Source of the DNA: Enterococcus quebecensis
GTDB lineage: Bacteria; Bacillota; Bacilli; Lactobacillales; Enterococcaceae
Direction: 5' to 3'
Length of the DNA: 64,000 nt
Assembly (NCBI RefSeq): GCF_001730365.1
Contig: NZ_MIKB01000016.1
Location: 186,001 to 250,000 of the forward strand
Each line of letters opens with the position of its first letter. Position 1 is the stretch's first letter. Shown in pieces: positions 35,393 through 44,347 of this stretch. The notes beneath the pieces are model-generated. The model was not told the DNA's origin, did not search any database, and saw nothing but the letters and a program-made list of their open reading frames with translations. A program made the translations under genes and the position numbers.

Positions 35393-35734
35393 TTAGTCAG
35401 TTTCTGGCATTTCAGGTAATTCAGACTGGATTTTTTCAACTTGTTCTTGGATTTGCTCTAGTCTTGGTTCTGCTTGGAACTTAAAGTTTTCAACATCTTG
35501 AGTCAAACCTTCAATAAAAGGATCAATGTATATCTCTGCTGCTTCTTGCAAGGCCGCTGCAGATTCCTTAAATTGATCTAGTTTATCAGTGAAGTCTTCC
35601 TTTAAATCAGACCAGTCATCTAGTTCATCCACAAATTTTTGGCGTGTTGCTTTGCCGCTTCTTGGAGCAAACAATAGACCACTTGCAGCACCGACAACGG
35701 CACCAAATAAAATTCCTTTAGAAAATTTTCCCAT
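35393..35734 (-). CDS. YtxH-domain small membrane protein
   Basis: 113 residues: glycine-rich N-terminal membrane helix (FSKGILFGAVVGAASGLLFA, then PRSGKATRQK), the typical YtxH start, followed by an acidic helical tail. Corresponds to YhaH of B. subtilis by position. Overlaps the hit stop by 1 nt (TAATG), hence coupled. Function unknown; general stress genes of this family exist. Confidence 0.87.
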   Translation of the reverse strand: MGKFSKGILFGAVVGAASGLLFAPRSGKATRQKFVDELDDWSDLKEDFTDKLDQFKESAAALQEAAEIYIDPFIEGLTQDVENFKFQAEPRLEQIQEQVEKIQSELPEMPETD

Positions 35735-36162
35735 TATTGTTCCACCTGCTTCGCTATTTTTTCTGCAATTGCTTGCATTTCTTCTGAAGAATAAGCTTCC
35801 TGATTGTTTCCAAAATGAATAGAAAAATCGTCTGATTTTCCATATCGAGGAATCAAATGGATATGAGAATGGAAGACGGATTGATAGGCTAATTCTTTAT
35901 TGTTATTGATAATATTCAATCCTTGCATCTCTGGAAAAGCTTGTTCCAAGGCACGTGCTACTTTAGGGACACGTGCAAAGACTTCACCAGCTAATGCTGG
36001 ATCATAATCGAAGATGTCTGTCACATGTTCTTTTGGCACTAATAATGTATGTCCTTTGGTTACTTGGGTAATGTCTAAAAATGCATAAACATTATCATCT
36101 TCATAGACTTTATAGCTAGGAATTTCTCGATTAATGATTTTGCAAAAAATACAATCTGTCAT
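35734..36162 (-). CDS. hit: HIT family hydrolase
   Basis: 142 residues with the histidine triad HSHIHLIPR (about 100-108) and N-terminal CIFCKIINREIPSYKVYED, including the CxxC of Hint proteins. Hydrolyses nucleoside phosphoramidates such as AMP-lysine. Divergent from ecsA, as in Bacillus (hit-ecsAB). Start ATG with AAGAAGTGAT upstream. Confidence 0.95.
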   Translation of the reverse strand: MTDCIFCKIINREIPSYKVYEDDNVYAFLDITQVTKGHTLLVPKEHVTDIFDYDPALAGEVFARVPKVARALEQAFPEMQGLNIINNNKELAYQSVFHSHIHLIPRYGKSDDFSIHFGNNQEAYSSEEMQAIAEKIAKQVEQ

Positions 36163-36257
36163 GGTATCACTTCTTTCTTTTACTCTTTCTTTTACTTTAC
36201 CATATCTTGAATTTTATTTGGGAGAAAAAGTTCATGAAACCTTCAAAAAGTTCGTGG

Positions 36258-36263
36258 TATAAT
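36258..36263 (+). promoter_or_regulatory. Extended -10 promoter of ecsA
   Basis: TATAAT preceded by TGG (extended -10); weak -35. About 35 bp upstream of ecsA. Confidence 0.55.
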
Positions 36264-36297
36264 AGATGAAAGATAAAAATGAGTTGGAGGGAACAAA

Positions 36298-37035
36298 ATG
36301 AGTTTAGTAATTGAACACTTAACAGGGGGTTATGGTCATATCCCTGTTTTAAAAGATATTAACTTTGAAGTGAAATCAGGTGAAATGGTTGGATTGATTG
36401 GGTTAAATGGTGCGGGAAAAAGCACAACAATCAAAAACATCATCGGTTTGTTAACACCACAAAAAGGCAAAATTTCGATTGACGGAGAGACGTTGAAACA
36501 ACAACCAGAAAATTATCGCAAGAAAATCGGTTATATTCCTGAAACACCTTCTTTATATGAAGAATTAACTTTACGGGAACATATTGAAATCACGGCGATG
36601 GCTTACGATATTCCCATTGAAGAAGCTTTTAGACGGGCTGATACTTTATTAAAAACGTTCCGATTAGAAAATAAATTAGACTGGTTTCCTGCTAATTTTT
36701 CAAAAGGGATGAAGCAAAAAGTAATGGTTTTATGTGCTTTTTTGATTGAACCAAGTTTGTATATTATTGATGAGCCCTTTTTAGGATTAGACCCCTTGGC
36801 GATTCATGCGTTATTAGAATTAATGGATGAAATGCGTAATCAAGGAGCTGCGATCTTGATGTCTACTCATATTTTGGCTACGGCTGAACGATATTGTGAT
36901 CGATTCGTGGTTTTACATGATGGTGAGGTTCGAGCAGTCGGATCAATGGAGGAGCTGCGTAAAGAATTTAATTTGCCTGGTTCTTCATTAGACGATATTT
37001 ATATCGCACTAACAAAAGAAGAAAAGGTGGGTTAA
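36298..37035 (+). CDS. ecsA: ABC transporter ATP-binding protein EcsA
   Basis: 245 residues with Walker A GLNGAGKST, signature FSKGMKQK and Walker B LYIIDEPFLGLDP. Works with EcsB; in Bacillus and Staphylococcus it affects protein secretion, regulated membrane proteolysis and export of linear peptide pheromones. RBS TTGGAGGG. One base before the ecsB ATG context, so coupled. Confidence 0.93.
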   Translation: MSLVIEHLTGGYGHIPVLKDINFEVKSGEMVGLIGLNGAGKSTTIKNIIGLLTPQKGKISIDGETLKQQPENYRKKIGYIPETPSLYEELTLREHIEITAMAYDIPIEEAFRRADTLLKTFRLENKLDWFPANFSKGMKQKVMVLCAFLIEPSLYIIDEPFLGLDPLAIHALLELMDEMRNQGAAILMSTHILATAERYCDRFVVLHDGEVRAVGSMEELRKEFNLPGSSLDDIYIALTKEEKVG

Positions 37036-37036
37036 T

Positions 37037-38254
37037 ATGTCTGGATTTTTTGGCATTCGTTTAGCACGCCATTTGAAAAAAATGATGAAGTATATGCGCT
37101 ATGTGTTTAACGATCATTTTATTTTGGTCTGCGTGTTCTTGTTAGGAGGTCTGGGATTTTACTATTCTCAAGTGCTGAAGACACTACCAACAAATTTTGT
37201 TTGGGGACGACCGATCATTTTACTTCTTTGGTTGGCTTTACTGCATATTGGTCGTATTGCTACATTAGCGCAAGAGGCGGATAAAGTATTCATTTTACCA
37301 AAAGAACCTGAGATGAATGCATATTTGAATCGTGCGATTCGTTATTCTTTTTGGTTACCACTAGTGGCATTATTCTTGATGGGTGGTATGTCAATGCCGC
37401 TTGTAGTCGTTTCAACAGGTTGGGCATTTTCAACATTTTTCTATTTTATTGTTATGCTGGGGATTTTAAAGGCTAGCCATTTACGTTTGCAAAAATATGA
37501 GCTATATCAGATATCCTCAAATGAGCGCCTTCGTTGGTTTACTCTTTGGTTTGTCACTAGTTTGTTGATTATTGCTCTTAGTTTATATGTTTTGCCATGG
37601 GCAGGAGTTCTTGGAGCTGCTGTACAAATGGTATTTTTCTATCTGATATTAAAGAAAAAAGAGCAAGTTGTATCTTTAGACTGGGAGACAATGATTCAAA
37701 AAGAAAAAAATCGGATGCATCGTATTTATCAATTTATCCATTTATTTACAGATGTACCGGAAATTTCTAGCAGCGTCAAACGGCGGAAGTTCCTCGATCC
37801 ACTATTGAGTAAAATCAAGAAAAAAAATCAAAATACTTATTTGTATCTTTATGCTCGCAGTTTTTTAAGAGGATCTGAGTACAGTGGTTTATTCATTCGA
37901 TTGGTATTGGTTGCTGGAGTGATTTTATTTTTCCTAAAAGAGTTTTGGATCTCATTAGGTGTGTCAGTTTTATTTGTATATTTGATTGGATTTCAGTTGA
38001 TTCCGATTTATACGCAGTTTGACTACATGGTGATGACACATTTATATCCTGTGCCAAATGGACAAAAGAAACAAGCAGTTAGTAAACTCGTAACGGTATT
38101 ATTGTTTGTAGCAGCGATTCTGTTTAGTCTCTTTGTTTTGATTGCGTTACCTAATATTAAAGACGGATTAATCGTTGTGGCTGCATTGATTGTTGAAGTT
38201 TTAGCATTTGCTAAGTTTTATGTTCCTTATCGTTTGAAGAAAATGGAGGCTTAA
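37037..38254 (+). CDS. ecsB: ABC transporter permease EcsB
   Basis: 405 residues with about ten membrane segments and the EcsB-type cytoplasmic loop rich in Lys/Arg (RRKFLDPLLSKIKKKNQN). Partner of EcsA (1-nt gap). In E. faecalis an EcsAB-type transporter (PptAB) exports the leaderless/lipoprotein-derived sex pheromones and commonly small peptides; that role is inferred. The stop overlaps the dat start (TAATG). Confidence 0.92.
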   Translation: MSGFFGIRLARHLKKMMKYMRYVFNDHFILVCVFLLGGLGFYYSQVLKTLPTNFVWGRPIILLLWLALLHIGRIATLAQEADKVFILPKEPEMNAYLNRAIRYSFWLPLVALFLMGGMSMPLVVVSTGWAFSTFFYFIVMLGILKASHLRLQKYELYQISSNERLRWFTLWFVTSLLIIALSLYVLPWAGVLGAAVQMVFFYLILKKKEQVVSLDWETMIQKEKNRMHRIYQFIHLFTDVPEISSSVKRRKFLDPLLSKIKKKNQNTYLYLYARSFLRGSEYSGLFIRLVLVAGVILFFLKEFWISLGVSVLFVYLIGFQLIPIYTQFDYMVMTHLYPVPNGQKKQAVSKLVTVLLFVAAILFSLFVLIALPNIKDGLIVVAALIVEVLAFAKFYVPYRLKKMEA

Positions 38255-39120
38255 TGATGCATATTTTATGGAATGATCAAATCGTTGAACGTGAAGAAGT
38301 AAAGATCGATATTGAAGATCGTGGCTATCAATATGGTGATGGATTGTATGAAGTTGTTCGTGTGTATAATGGTCATTTATATATGTTAGAAGAACACTTG
38401 AATCGTTTATGGAGCGGTGCCGAAAAAATCAGAATGACGTTGCCTTTTTCAAGAGAAGAACTAATCCTTAATTTGAAAAAATTAGTTAAAATTGAAGGGA
38501 TTAATGAAGGAAAACTATATTTCCAAGTGACACGCGGAATTGATTCACCTAGAAACCATGCATTACCTGATCCTGAGAAAGTTAAAGGCGTTTTGACAGC
38601 CAATATCATTCCTTATGAACGACCTGTGAAAAAGATGGAGACAGGACTCACTGTTGCGGTTGTACCTGATACACGTTGGCTTCACTGTGATATCAAGTCG
38701 TTGAGTTTGCTAGGAAATGTGATGTCACTGGATGATGCTCGTCGTAAAGGCTTTGATGATGCAGTGCTAGTACGTGATGACAAAGTTACAGAAGCTTCGG
38801 CAGCAAATTTTTGGGTAGTAAAAGATGGTACGCTTTATACTCATCCTGATGGAAATTTGATTTTATCAGGAATCACAAAAATGAAAATTTTAGAATTGGC
38901 AAGAGAATTGAATATTCCGGTAAAAGAAGAAGCTGTTTATGAAGAAGAATTATTTACCGCAGATGAATGTTTTGTTTCTGGATCACTGACTGAAATCGTG
39001 CCTGTTGTAAAAGTGAACGATCATATCGTTGGAACTGGAAGACCTGGAAAAATTACGAAACAGTTAACAAATGCTTATATCGCTGCTGTTGATAGAGTGT
39101 GTGGAACTTCAGAAAATTAG
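38254..39120 (+). CDS. dat: D-amino acid aminotransferase
   Basis: Fold-type IV PLP enzyme making D-glutamate/D-alanine for cell wall. 288 residues: GYQYGDGLYEVVRVYNG near the N-terminus, the catalytic Lys in CDIKSLSLLGNVM (about 146-148), 'EASAANFWVV' and 'SGSLTEIVPV'. ATG 38254 overlaps the ecsB stop; a second ATG at 38257 is equally possible. The same order (ecsB-dat) is seen in other low-GC cocci. Interval 39121-39354 behind it shows no gene; it contains the palindrome GGGTTAACCC and is probably the upstream region of the next gene. Confidence 0.92.
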   Translation: MMHILWNDQIVEREEVKIDIEDRGYQYGDGLYEVVRVYNGHLYMLEEHLNRLWSGAEKIRMTLPFSREELILNLKKLVKIEGINEGKLYFQVTRGIDSPRNHALPDPEKVKGVLTANIIPYERPVKKMETGLTVAVVPDTRWLHCDIKSLSLLGNVMSLDDARRKGFDDAVLVRDDKVTEASAANFWVVKDGTLYTHPDGNLILSGITKMKILELARELNIPVKEEAVYEEELFTADECFVSGSLTEIVPVVKVNDHIVGTGRPGKITKQLTNAYIAAVDRVCGTSEN

Positions 39121-39354
39121 TTTAACTACTAAAAGAGCAAGAGAGATGCTTGACGAAGTACGTTATGGAAGCTAAAATGATAAGTACTGTAAATGATGTA
39201 GTAACTTGGCTTCACGGGTTAACCCTTCGGAAAAAAAGATGACTCATTCAGGTGACAAAAAGCGTCACAATAATGATTCCCTATTTTTCAATCGAGACAA
39301 AACGAACCCGTTCCGCTTTTATTTAAATTGTATTAAGAATAGGAGATAATTTCC

Positions 39355-40134
39355 ATGGCATTTCAGTTGGATAAGGAATGGCGCTTGCAGCCAATAAAAG
39401 GCGCAACTGGCCAAACTTTCATGGGTATACGTGCGACTGAAAGAGTATTTATCAAAAGAAATACTTCTCCTCTTTTAGCTGCTTTGTCTAAAGAAGGGAT
39501 TGCTCCAAAGTTGGTTTGGACCAAACGCACAGTGACAGGGGATATTTTAACTGCACAAGAATGGTTGGACGGACAGGTACTGAAAGCCCAAGAGATAGGT
39601 CAAAGAAATGACGTGGTGGATGTATTGTATCATCTGCACCATTCACATATGCTGAAAAATATGTTGGAAAAAATCGGCGGACAAATCCAGACTCCTGCAA
39701 TGATGCTTCAAGCGTATGCTGAAAAATTGCCAGCGGAATTGCAACATAATACTTATCTTGCCAGAGTGTATCTTTATTTGCGAGAAAACATACCAAACTA
39801 CTCCGTTCATAACTATATGGTGGTTCATGGGGACGTAAACCATCGTAATTGGATCGTATCTAATAATTACTTGTATTTAGTTGATTGGGATTCAGTGATG
39901 ATTGCAGATCCCGCATTAGATCTAGGCATGTTATTAGGCCATTATGTTCCTAGAGGAAGCTGGAATAAATGGTTATTGTCTTACGGTATGCGTCCAAGTG
40001 AAGAGGCACTGACCCGAATTAAGTGGTATGCTTTATTTAATTTTTTACAAGAAATCCTTCGGCACTATCAATCAGGAGAAACACGAGAAATGAATGCAGA
40101 GATTTTGAAATTGAAACAAGCTTTTGGGTATTAA
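39355..40134 (+). CDS. Aminoglycoside/choline kinase-like phosphotransferase (YtmP)
   Basis: 259 residues. Kinase motifs: HGDVNHRNWIV (catalytic Asp and Asn) and LVDWDSVMIADPALDLGML (metal-binding Asp). Precedes trmB as ytmP does in Bacillus. Substrate unknown; homologues are annotated as choline kinase-like or thiamine kinase-like. RBS TAGGAG. Confidence 0.87.
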   Translation: MAFQLDKEWRLQPIKGATGQTFMGIRATERVFIKRNTSPLLAALSKEGIAPKLVWTKRTVTGDILTAQEWLDGQVLKAQEIGQRNDVVDVLYHLHHSHMLKNMLEKIGGQIQTPAMMLQAYAEKLPAELQHNTYLARVYLYLRENIPNYSVHNYMVVHGDVNHRNWIVSNNYLYLVDWDSVMIADPALDLGMLLGHYVPRGSWNKWLLSYGMRPSEEALTRIKWYALFNFLQEILRHYQSGETREMNAEILKLKQAFGY

Positions 40135-40190
40135 AGAGGTTGGGAAAAAACAAGTAGTTGCTTTTTTCCAGCTGCTTATTTGAATAGTAG

Positions 40191-40235
40191 AGGGCAGCAC
40201 AAAACATTAGCGTTTTGTACTACCCTCTTAAAATT
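40191..40235 (+). terminator. Hairpin between ytmP-like gene and trmB
   Basis: GAGGGcAGcACAAAAC and GTTTTGTACTACCCTC pair over 16 positions with two mismatches and a 5-nt loop. Weak T-run; it may attenuate rather than stop transcription into trmB. Confidence 0.5.
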
Positions 40236-40262
40236 TGTTATACGAGGAAGGAAACATAAAAT

Positions 40263-40904
40263 ATGCGAATGAGAAAAAGACATGGAGCAGCTGAACTTTT
40301 GGCTAGTCATCCTGAATTAGTTATAGATGAGCCAGCTAAATGGCAAGGCCGTTGGGCAGAACGTTTTGGAAATGATCATCCTATCCATATTGAAATCGGT
40401 TCTGGTAAGGGACAATTCGTGGTAGGAATGGCAAAAGCAAATCCAGAAATTAATTATATTGGTATCGATATGCAGTTGAGTGTGCTTTCGATTGCTTTAG
40501 AAAAAGCTTTGGTAGAAAATTTACCTAACTTGCAATTACTCCATGTGAATGGAGAAGAGTTGACGGAATATTTTGCTGAAAATGAAGTGGATCAAATTTA
40601 CTTGAACTTTTCTGATCCTTGGCCAAAAACGAGACACGAAAAAAGACGCCTGACATATAAAACTTTTTTAGAAACAGATGAAAAAATTCTAAAGCCAAAT
40701 GGCGAAATTCACTTTAAAACAGATAATCGTGGTTTATTTGAATATTCACTAAGCAGTTTTTCAAAATATGGTATGATTCTTGAACAAGTTTGGTTGGATC
40801 TTCATGACAGTAATTATGAAGGAAATATCATGACAGAGTATGAAGAGAAATTCTCTGCTAAGGGTCAGCCAATTTATCGTGTGGAAGCAAAATTTCAAGC
40901 TTAA
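40263..40904 (+). CDS. trmB: tRNA (guanine-N7-)-methyltransferase
   Basis: Forms m7G46 in tRNA variable loops using SAM. 213 residues: SAM site [14 protein letters not shown] (about 41-54), catalytic/recognition region [18 protein letters not shown], and the C-terminal '[19 protein letters not shown]'. Length normal. RBS GAGGAAGG. Confidence 0.95.
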   Translation: MRMRKRHGAAELLASHPELVIDEPAKWQGRWAERFGNDHPIHIEIGSGKGQFVVGMAKANPEINYIGIDMQLSVLSIALEKALVENLPNLQLLHVNGEELTEYFAENEVDQIYLNFSDPWPKTRHEKRRLTYKTFLETDEKILKPNGEIHFKTDNRGLFEYSLSSFSKYGMILEQVWLDLHDSNYEGNIMTEYEEKFSAKGQPIYRVEAKFQA

Positions 40905-40957
40905 AAACAGAAAAAGCGTTAGATTTTTTATAAAAATCTAACGCTTTTTCTGTTTTG
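40904..40957. terminator. Perfect 25-bp bidirectional terminator
   Basis: 40904-40928 and 40932-40956 are exact inverted repeats with a 3-nt loop and A/T-rich ends. Ends trmB and the convergent PepSY gene. Confidence 0.9.
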
Positions 40958-40958
40958 A

Positions 40959-41297
40959 TTATTTTAATCGTTTCACATCAATCACAGTGCCTGTATATGC
41001 ATCAGCAGTGAATTCGTATTGCACCATAACACCATCTTCTAAGCGTGAAATTCCGCCATTATAGGTTTTTGAATGGATGGCAAATTTTCGTAATGGCTTT
41101 TTCTCAAATTCAATCCATGATCCTTCAATCGGTCCTTCTTTTAAAAATGCGTCCTTCACGTTTTCTAACACCAGATCAGCGTCTAATGTACGTTTTTTGT
41201 GATACCATAATGTTGAAGCGATTCCACTTAGGATACCGATACTAACACCGATCGCTAAGCCACCTTTAAAATAGCTTAATTCATTTTCTTCATTCAT
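40959..41297 (-). CDS. PepSY-domain small membrane protein
   Basis: 112 residues: one N-terminal membrane helix (about 10-28; FKGGLAIGVSIGILSGIAST) and an external PepSY-like domain ending 'FTADAYTGTVIDVKRLK', the typical PepSY close. Equivalent to YtzB-type proteins near ytoP in Bacillus. PepSY domains are thought to inhibit proteases; function here unknown. Convergent with trmB. Confidence 0.8.
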   Translation of the reverse strand: MNEENELSYFKGGLAIGVSIGILSGIASTLWYHKKRTLDADLVLENVKDAFLKEGPIEGSWIEFEKKPLRKFAIHSKTYNGGISRLEDGVMVQYEFTADAYTGTVIDVKRLK

Positions 41298-41418
41298 GGG
41301 GAATAACCTCCGAGTATTTTCAAATGCTTGCTAAAAACCTTCAGCGTTACCTCTATTCTAACACAATGTATGAAAATATCGAAAAACAAAAAACGTGGGC
41401 AATTGAAAAAATTTGCGT

Positions 41419-41560
41419 TATAATGAAAATGAAATCATATGAAAGGAGTATCTGCCGTTTTTGTTTGAAGATAATGTTATTTTTTAGCAAAAAAGAAGAG
41501 TTAATTCTGAGTAGTAAACTAAAGTGATCTAACTTTAGTTAGCAGGATAACTGGCAGATA
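41419..41560 (+). promoter_or_regulatory. pepA leader: TATAAT, SD and an inserted structured element
   Basis: TATAAT at 41419-41424 and a strong SD GAAAGGAG at 41441-41448 are followed not by a start codon but by a 112-bp element bounded by TATCTGCC (41449-41456) and GGCAGATA (41553-41560) and containing a second hairpin AACTAAAGT/ACTTTAGTT (41518-41540). The pepA ATG follows 9 nt after the element. Two tiny ORFs inside (TTG 41461, 8 codons; ATG 41474, 17 codons). Either a MITE-like insertion or a regulatory leader. Confidence 0.5.
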
Positions 41561-41568
41561 ATACAACG

Positions 41569-42645
41569 ATGGAAGAAAAAACATTTCAACGCATCAAAGA
41601 ACTAACAGAATTACAAGGAACAAGCGGATTTGAAGATGATATTCGTGCGTATATGAAAAAAAATATGGCACCATTAGTAGACGAGATTCAATATGATGGC
41701 CTAGGCGGAATTTTTGGTTTGAAGAGAGCCAAAGAACTAGATGCACCTCGTGTTATGGTTGCCGCACATATGGATGAAGTTGGGTTCATGTTAACTCAAA
41801 TCAAAGATAACGGACTGTTCCAAGTAGTACCCTTAGGTGGATGGAATCCATATGTGGTATCTGCTCAACGTTTTACATTAAAAACAAGTAAGGGAAATTA
41901 TCCGTGTATCTCTTCTTCTGTTCCACCACATTTATTACGTGGCACAAGCGGTCAAAAACAATTAGAAGTCACAGATATTCTTTTTGATGCTGGTTTTGAA
42001 TCGAAAGAAGAAGCGGAAAGCTTTGGTGTTCGTCCAGGTGATTCGATTGTTCCACAAACAGAAACGATCAAAACGGCCAATGGTAAAAATATCATCAGTA
42101 AATCATGGGATAATCGCTATGGTTGTACGTTAGTTTTAGAAGCCTTGGAAGAATTACAAAATGAACAATTAGGTCATACTTTGATCGCTGGGGCGAACGT
42201 GCAAGAAGAAGTTGGTTTACGTGGTTCTAAACCATCTGTGCATAAATTCAATCCTGACTTATTCTTTGCAGTGGATTGTTCAGCGGCAGATGATATTCAA
42301 ACCAAAAAAGGGACTTACGGACATCTTGGGGAAGGGACATTGTTACGCATTTATGATCCTGGTATGATCACATTACCTCGTGTACGTGAATACTTATTAG
42401 ATACAGCTGCAACTCATAACATTCCTTATCAATATTTTGTATCTAAAGGCGGAACCGATGCTGGCGCTGCTCATACAACAAACAATGGTGTGCCGAGTAC
42501 AGTAATTGGTGTTTGCGGACGTTATATTCATACGCACCAAACAATGTTTAATATCAAAGACTTTGAAGCAGCACGTGAAATGTTGATCCAAGTCTTAAAA
42601 GGTTTAGATAAAACAACCGTTAATACGATCATTTACGGAAAGTAG
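41569..42645 (+). CDS. pepA: Glutamyl aminopeptidase, M42 family
   Basis: Cytoplasmic metallo-aminopeptidase cutting acidic N-terminal residues. 358 residues: AAHMDEVGFM (His67, Asp69), SWDNRYGC (metal bridge Asp), EEVGLRG (catalytic Glu), DCSAADD and the C-terminal THQTMFNI His. Corresponds to YtoP. The ATG at 41569 has no SD in the normal place; an in-frame CTG at 41551 behind AGCAGGATAA is a conceivable alternative start. The ytmP-trmB-pepA-ytpP-ytpR order matches Bacillus. Confidence 0.93.
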   Translation: MEEKTFQRIKELTELQGTSGFEDDIRAYMKKNMAPLVDEIQYDGLGGIFGLKRAKELDAPRVMVAAHMDEVGFMLTQIKDNGLFQVVPLGGWNPYVVSAQRFTLKTSKGNYPCISSSVPPHLLRGTSGQKQLEVTDILFDAGFESKEEAESFGVRPGDSIVPQTETIKTANGKNIISKSWDNRYGCTLVLEALEELQNEQLGHTLIAGANVQEEVGLRGSKPSVHKFNPDLFFAVDCSAADDIQTKKGTYGHLGEGTLLRIYDPGMITLPRVREYLLDTAATHNIPYQYFVSKGGTDAGAAHTTNNGVPSTVIGVCGRYIHTHQTMFNIKDFEAAREMLIQVLKGLDKTTVNTIIYGK

Positions 42646-42655
42646 AGGGGAATTT

Positions 42656-42967
42656 ATGATTATTCCAACATCTTATGAAGAGTTGGCAAGTTATGTATCC
42701 GAAGGGAAAAGTGTTTTCTTTTTTACCGCTGATTGGTGTGGTGACTGCCGTTTTATTAAACCAGTGATGCCTGAAATTGAAGCGGATTTTCCAGAATTTC
42801 GCTTTATTGAAGTGGATCGGGATAAATTTTTAGAACTTGCTTCTGAGTGGAATATTTTCGGTATACCAAGTTTTGTCGTTACAGATCAAGGAAAAGAATT
42901 AGGCCGTTTGGTTAACAAAGCCCGAAAAACAAAAGAAGAAATCACGACATTTTTAAAAAGCATGTAG
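42656..42967 (+). CDS. ytpP: Thioredoxin-like protein YtpP
   Basis: 103 residues, thioredoxin fold with the active site WCGDC (about 27-31) in place of the common WCGPC, and the cis-Pro loop GIPSFVV. A cytoplasmic thiol-disulfide or bacilliredoxin-like role is expected. 10 nt behind pepA, RBS GAGGGG: same operon. Confidence 0.92.
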   Translation: MIIPTSYEELASYVSEGKSVFFFTADWCGDCRFIKPVMPEIEADFPEFRFIEVDRDKFLELASEWNIFGIPSFVVTDQGKELGRLVNKARKTKEEITTFLKSM

Positions 42968-43009
42968 TTTCAGTCGGAATCAAAATAAATCAATCGGGAG
43001 ATGAGTACT

Positions 43010-43465
43010 GTGCTAACACAATCATATAAAAATATTTTAGTGGGTGTCGATGGCAGTGATCAAGGAAATTTAGCGTATCAACAAGCAGTAGAAGTAGCCA
43101 GAAGAAATAATGGACGGGTGATTGTAGCTCACATTATAGAAAATAAAGTCTATACAATGATGGGTTATTCCTCTTTGAATGATGGATTGTTAGATCAAGA
43201 AACAGAAAGTGCAAAAGAAATACTCGCTGAGTGCAGCGAGTATGCAAAAAAGGTTGATTTTAATCAAGTAGAAACAGTTTTGACTTACGGCGTGGCAAAA
43301 GAAATGATGTGTAAAGAGTTACCAGAAAAGTATAGCGTTGATCTAATCATGGTGGGTCAAACAGGATTAAATAAGGTTGAACGCTTAATGATTGGTAGTA
43401 TCAGTAGTTATATCATTCGTCATGCACCTTGTGACGTATTGATTGTTCATCCTGAGAAAAAATAA
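43010..43465 (+). CDS. Universal stress protein UspA family
   Basis: 151 residues from GTG 43010. Core pattern ILVGVDGSDQGNLAYQQAVEVA at the N-terminus and the ATP-binding motif 'GxTGLNKVERLMIGSISSYI' near the C-terminus (GQTGLNK...GS). I prefer GTG 43010 over ATG 43001 because CGGGAGATGA (42995-43004) is the only SD and would abut the ATG. ATP-binding USP whose cellular role is unclear. Stands alone between ytpP and ytpR. Confidence 0.87.
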   Translation: MLTQSYKNILVGVDGSDQGNLAYQQAVEVARRNNGRVIVAHIIENKVYTMMGYSSLNDGLLDQETESAKEILAECSEYAKKVDFNQVETVLTYGVAKEMMCKELPEKYSVDLIMVGQTGLNKVERLMIGSISSYIIRHAPCDVLIVHPEKK

Positions 43466-43481
43466 ATATTAGACTAGATAA

Positions 43482-43531
43482 AATAGGTGAAACAAGACGT
43501 TAACCGTTTTGCTTCATCTATTTTTCTTAGT
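43482..43531 (+). terminator. Terminator behind the usp gene
   Basis: AATAGGTGAA/TTCATCTATT with inner CAA/TTG and CG pairings, then five T. Confidence 0.75.
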
Positions 43532-43644
43532 TATGATAGCCAAAAGAAAAATAACCCTGCAGTAAATCCATTTTTTTGTTAAGATAGGACAGGAGATATT
43601 TTGTTTAGCATTTTGGAAAAAAGATAAAATGGAGTGAGGAAAAA

Positions 43645-44262
43645 ATGATTTTTGCTTATAATAAGGAACATGTCGGCGATGTTTTAATGATCATCGTGGC
43701 TGACGATAAAGGACAAGAAAATCAAGTAAAACGTAATGGAAATGTGGCACAAGTAAGTGTTGCAGAAGACGGACAAGTGGTTGCTTGGAATATTTTTGAT
43801 GCATCAACGGTTTTAGGTGAAATTGAAGGCAGTGGCCAGGTAGACTTAACAAAGGAACAACTAACTAAAATAAATCAAGAAATGACCAAAGCTGGTTTTT
43901 CTGAAACCTTAGTTGAAGATAACGAACCTAAAATCGTCATTGGTTTTGTAAAATCTTGTAAAAAGCATCCTGATTCTGATCATTTATCGATCACTCAAAC
44001 AGAAGTAGATAATGGCAATGTTTTACAAATCGTTTGTGGCGCACCTAACATTAAAGCTGGACAGAAAGTTGTTGTGGCTAAGCCTGGTGCAATGATGCCG
44101 GATGGTTTGATGATCTGGCCGGGCGTTTTACGTGGTGTGGAGAGTTTTGGAATGATTTGTTCTGCAGGAGAACTACGCTTGCCGGATGCACCAGCGAAAA
44201 AAGGGATTTTAGAGTTGCCTTTTGATGCGGTTGTAGGGGAAGCATTTCCAGTTGGAAAATAG
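43645..44262 (+). CDS. ytpR: tRNA-binding domain protein YtpR
   Basis: 205 residues: an N-terminal domain of about 90 residues and a C-terminal OB-fold tRNA-binding domain like that of PheT N-terminus (KSCKKHPDSDHLSITQTEVD, IVCGAPNIKAGQKVVVAKPG, 'GVESFGMICSAGEL'). Found in all low-GC Gram-positives near pepA/ytpP; function unproven, perhaps tRNA-related quality control. RBS GTGAGGA. Own terminator follows. Confidence 0.92.
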   Translation: MIFAYNKEHVGDVLMIIVADDKGQENQVKRNGNVAQVSVAEDGQVVAWNIFDASTVLGEIEGSGQVDLTKEQLTKINQEMTKAGFSETLVEDNEPKIVIGFVKSCKKHPDSDHLSITQTEVDNGNVLQIVCGAPNIKAGQKVVVAKPGAMMPDGLMIWPGVLRGVESFGMICSAGELRLPDAPAKKGILELPFDAVVGEAFPVGK

Positions 44263-44267
44263 AAACA

Positions 44268-44315
44268 AAGGTTGAGATAAAGTATTGCTACTTTTATCTC
44301 AACCTTTTATTTTTT
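44268..44315. terminator. Bidirectional terminator
   Basis: AAAGGTTGAGATAAA/TTTATCTCAACCTTT, 15-bp stem, T-rich both ways. Between convergent ytpR and htrA. Confidence 0.85.
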
Positions 44316-44347
44316 TATCACTTCAAAATTGAAAGAGAAGTTTTGGG

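Noticed and set aside
41324-41527. 67-codon ORF upstream of pepA
   Set aside because: Runs through the promoter and SD of pepA and the inserted element; no RBS. Only the short inner ORFs behind the SD are of interest.
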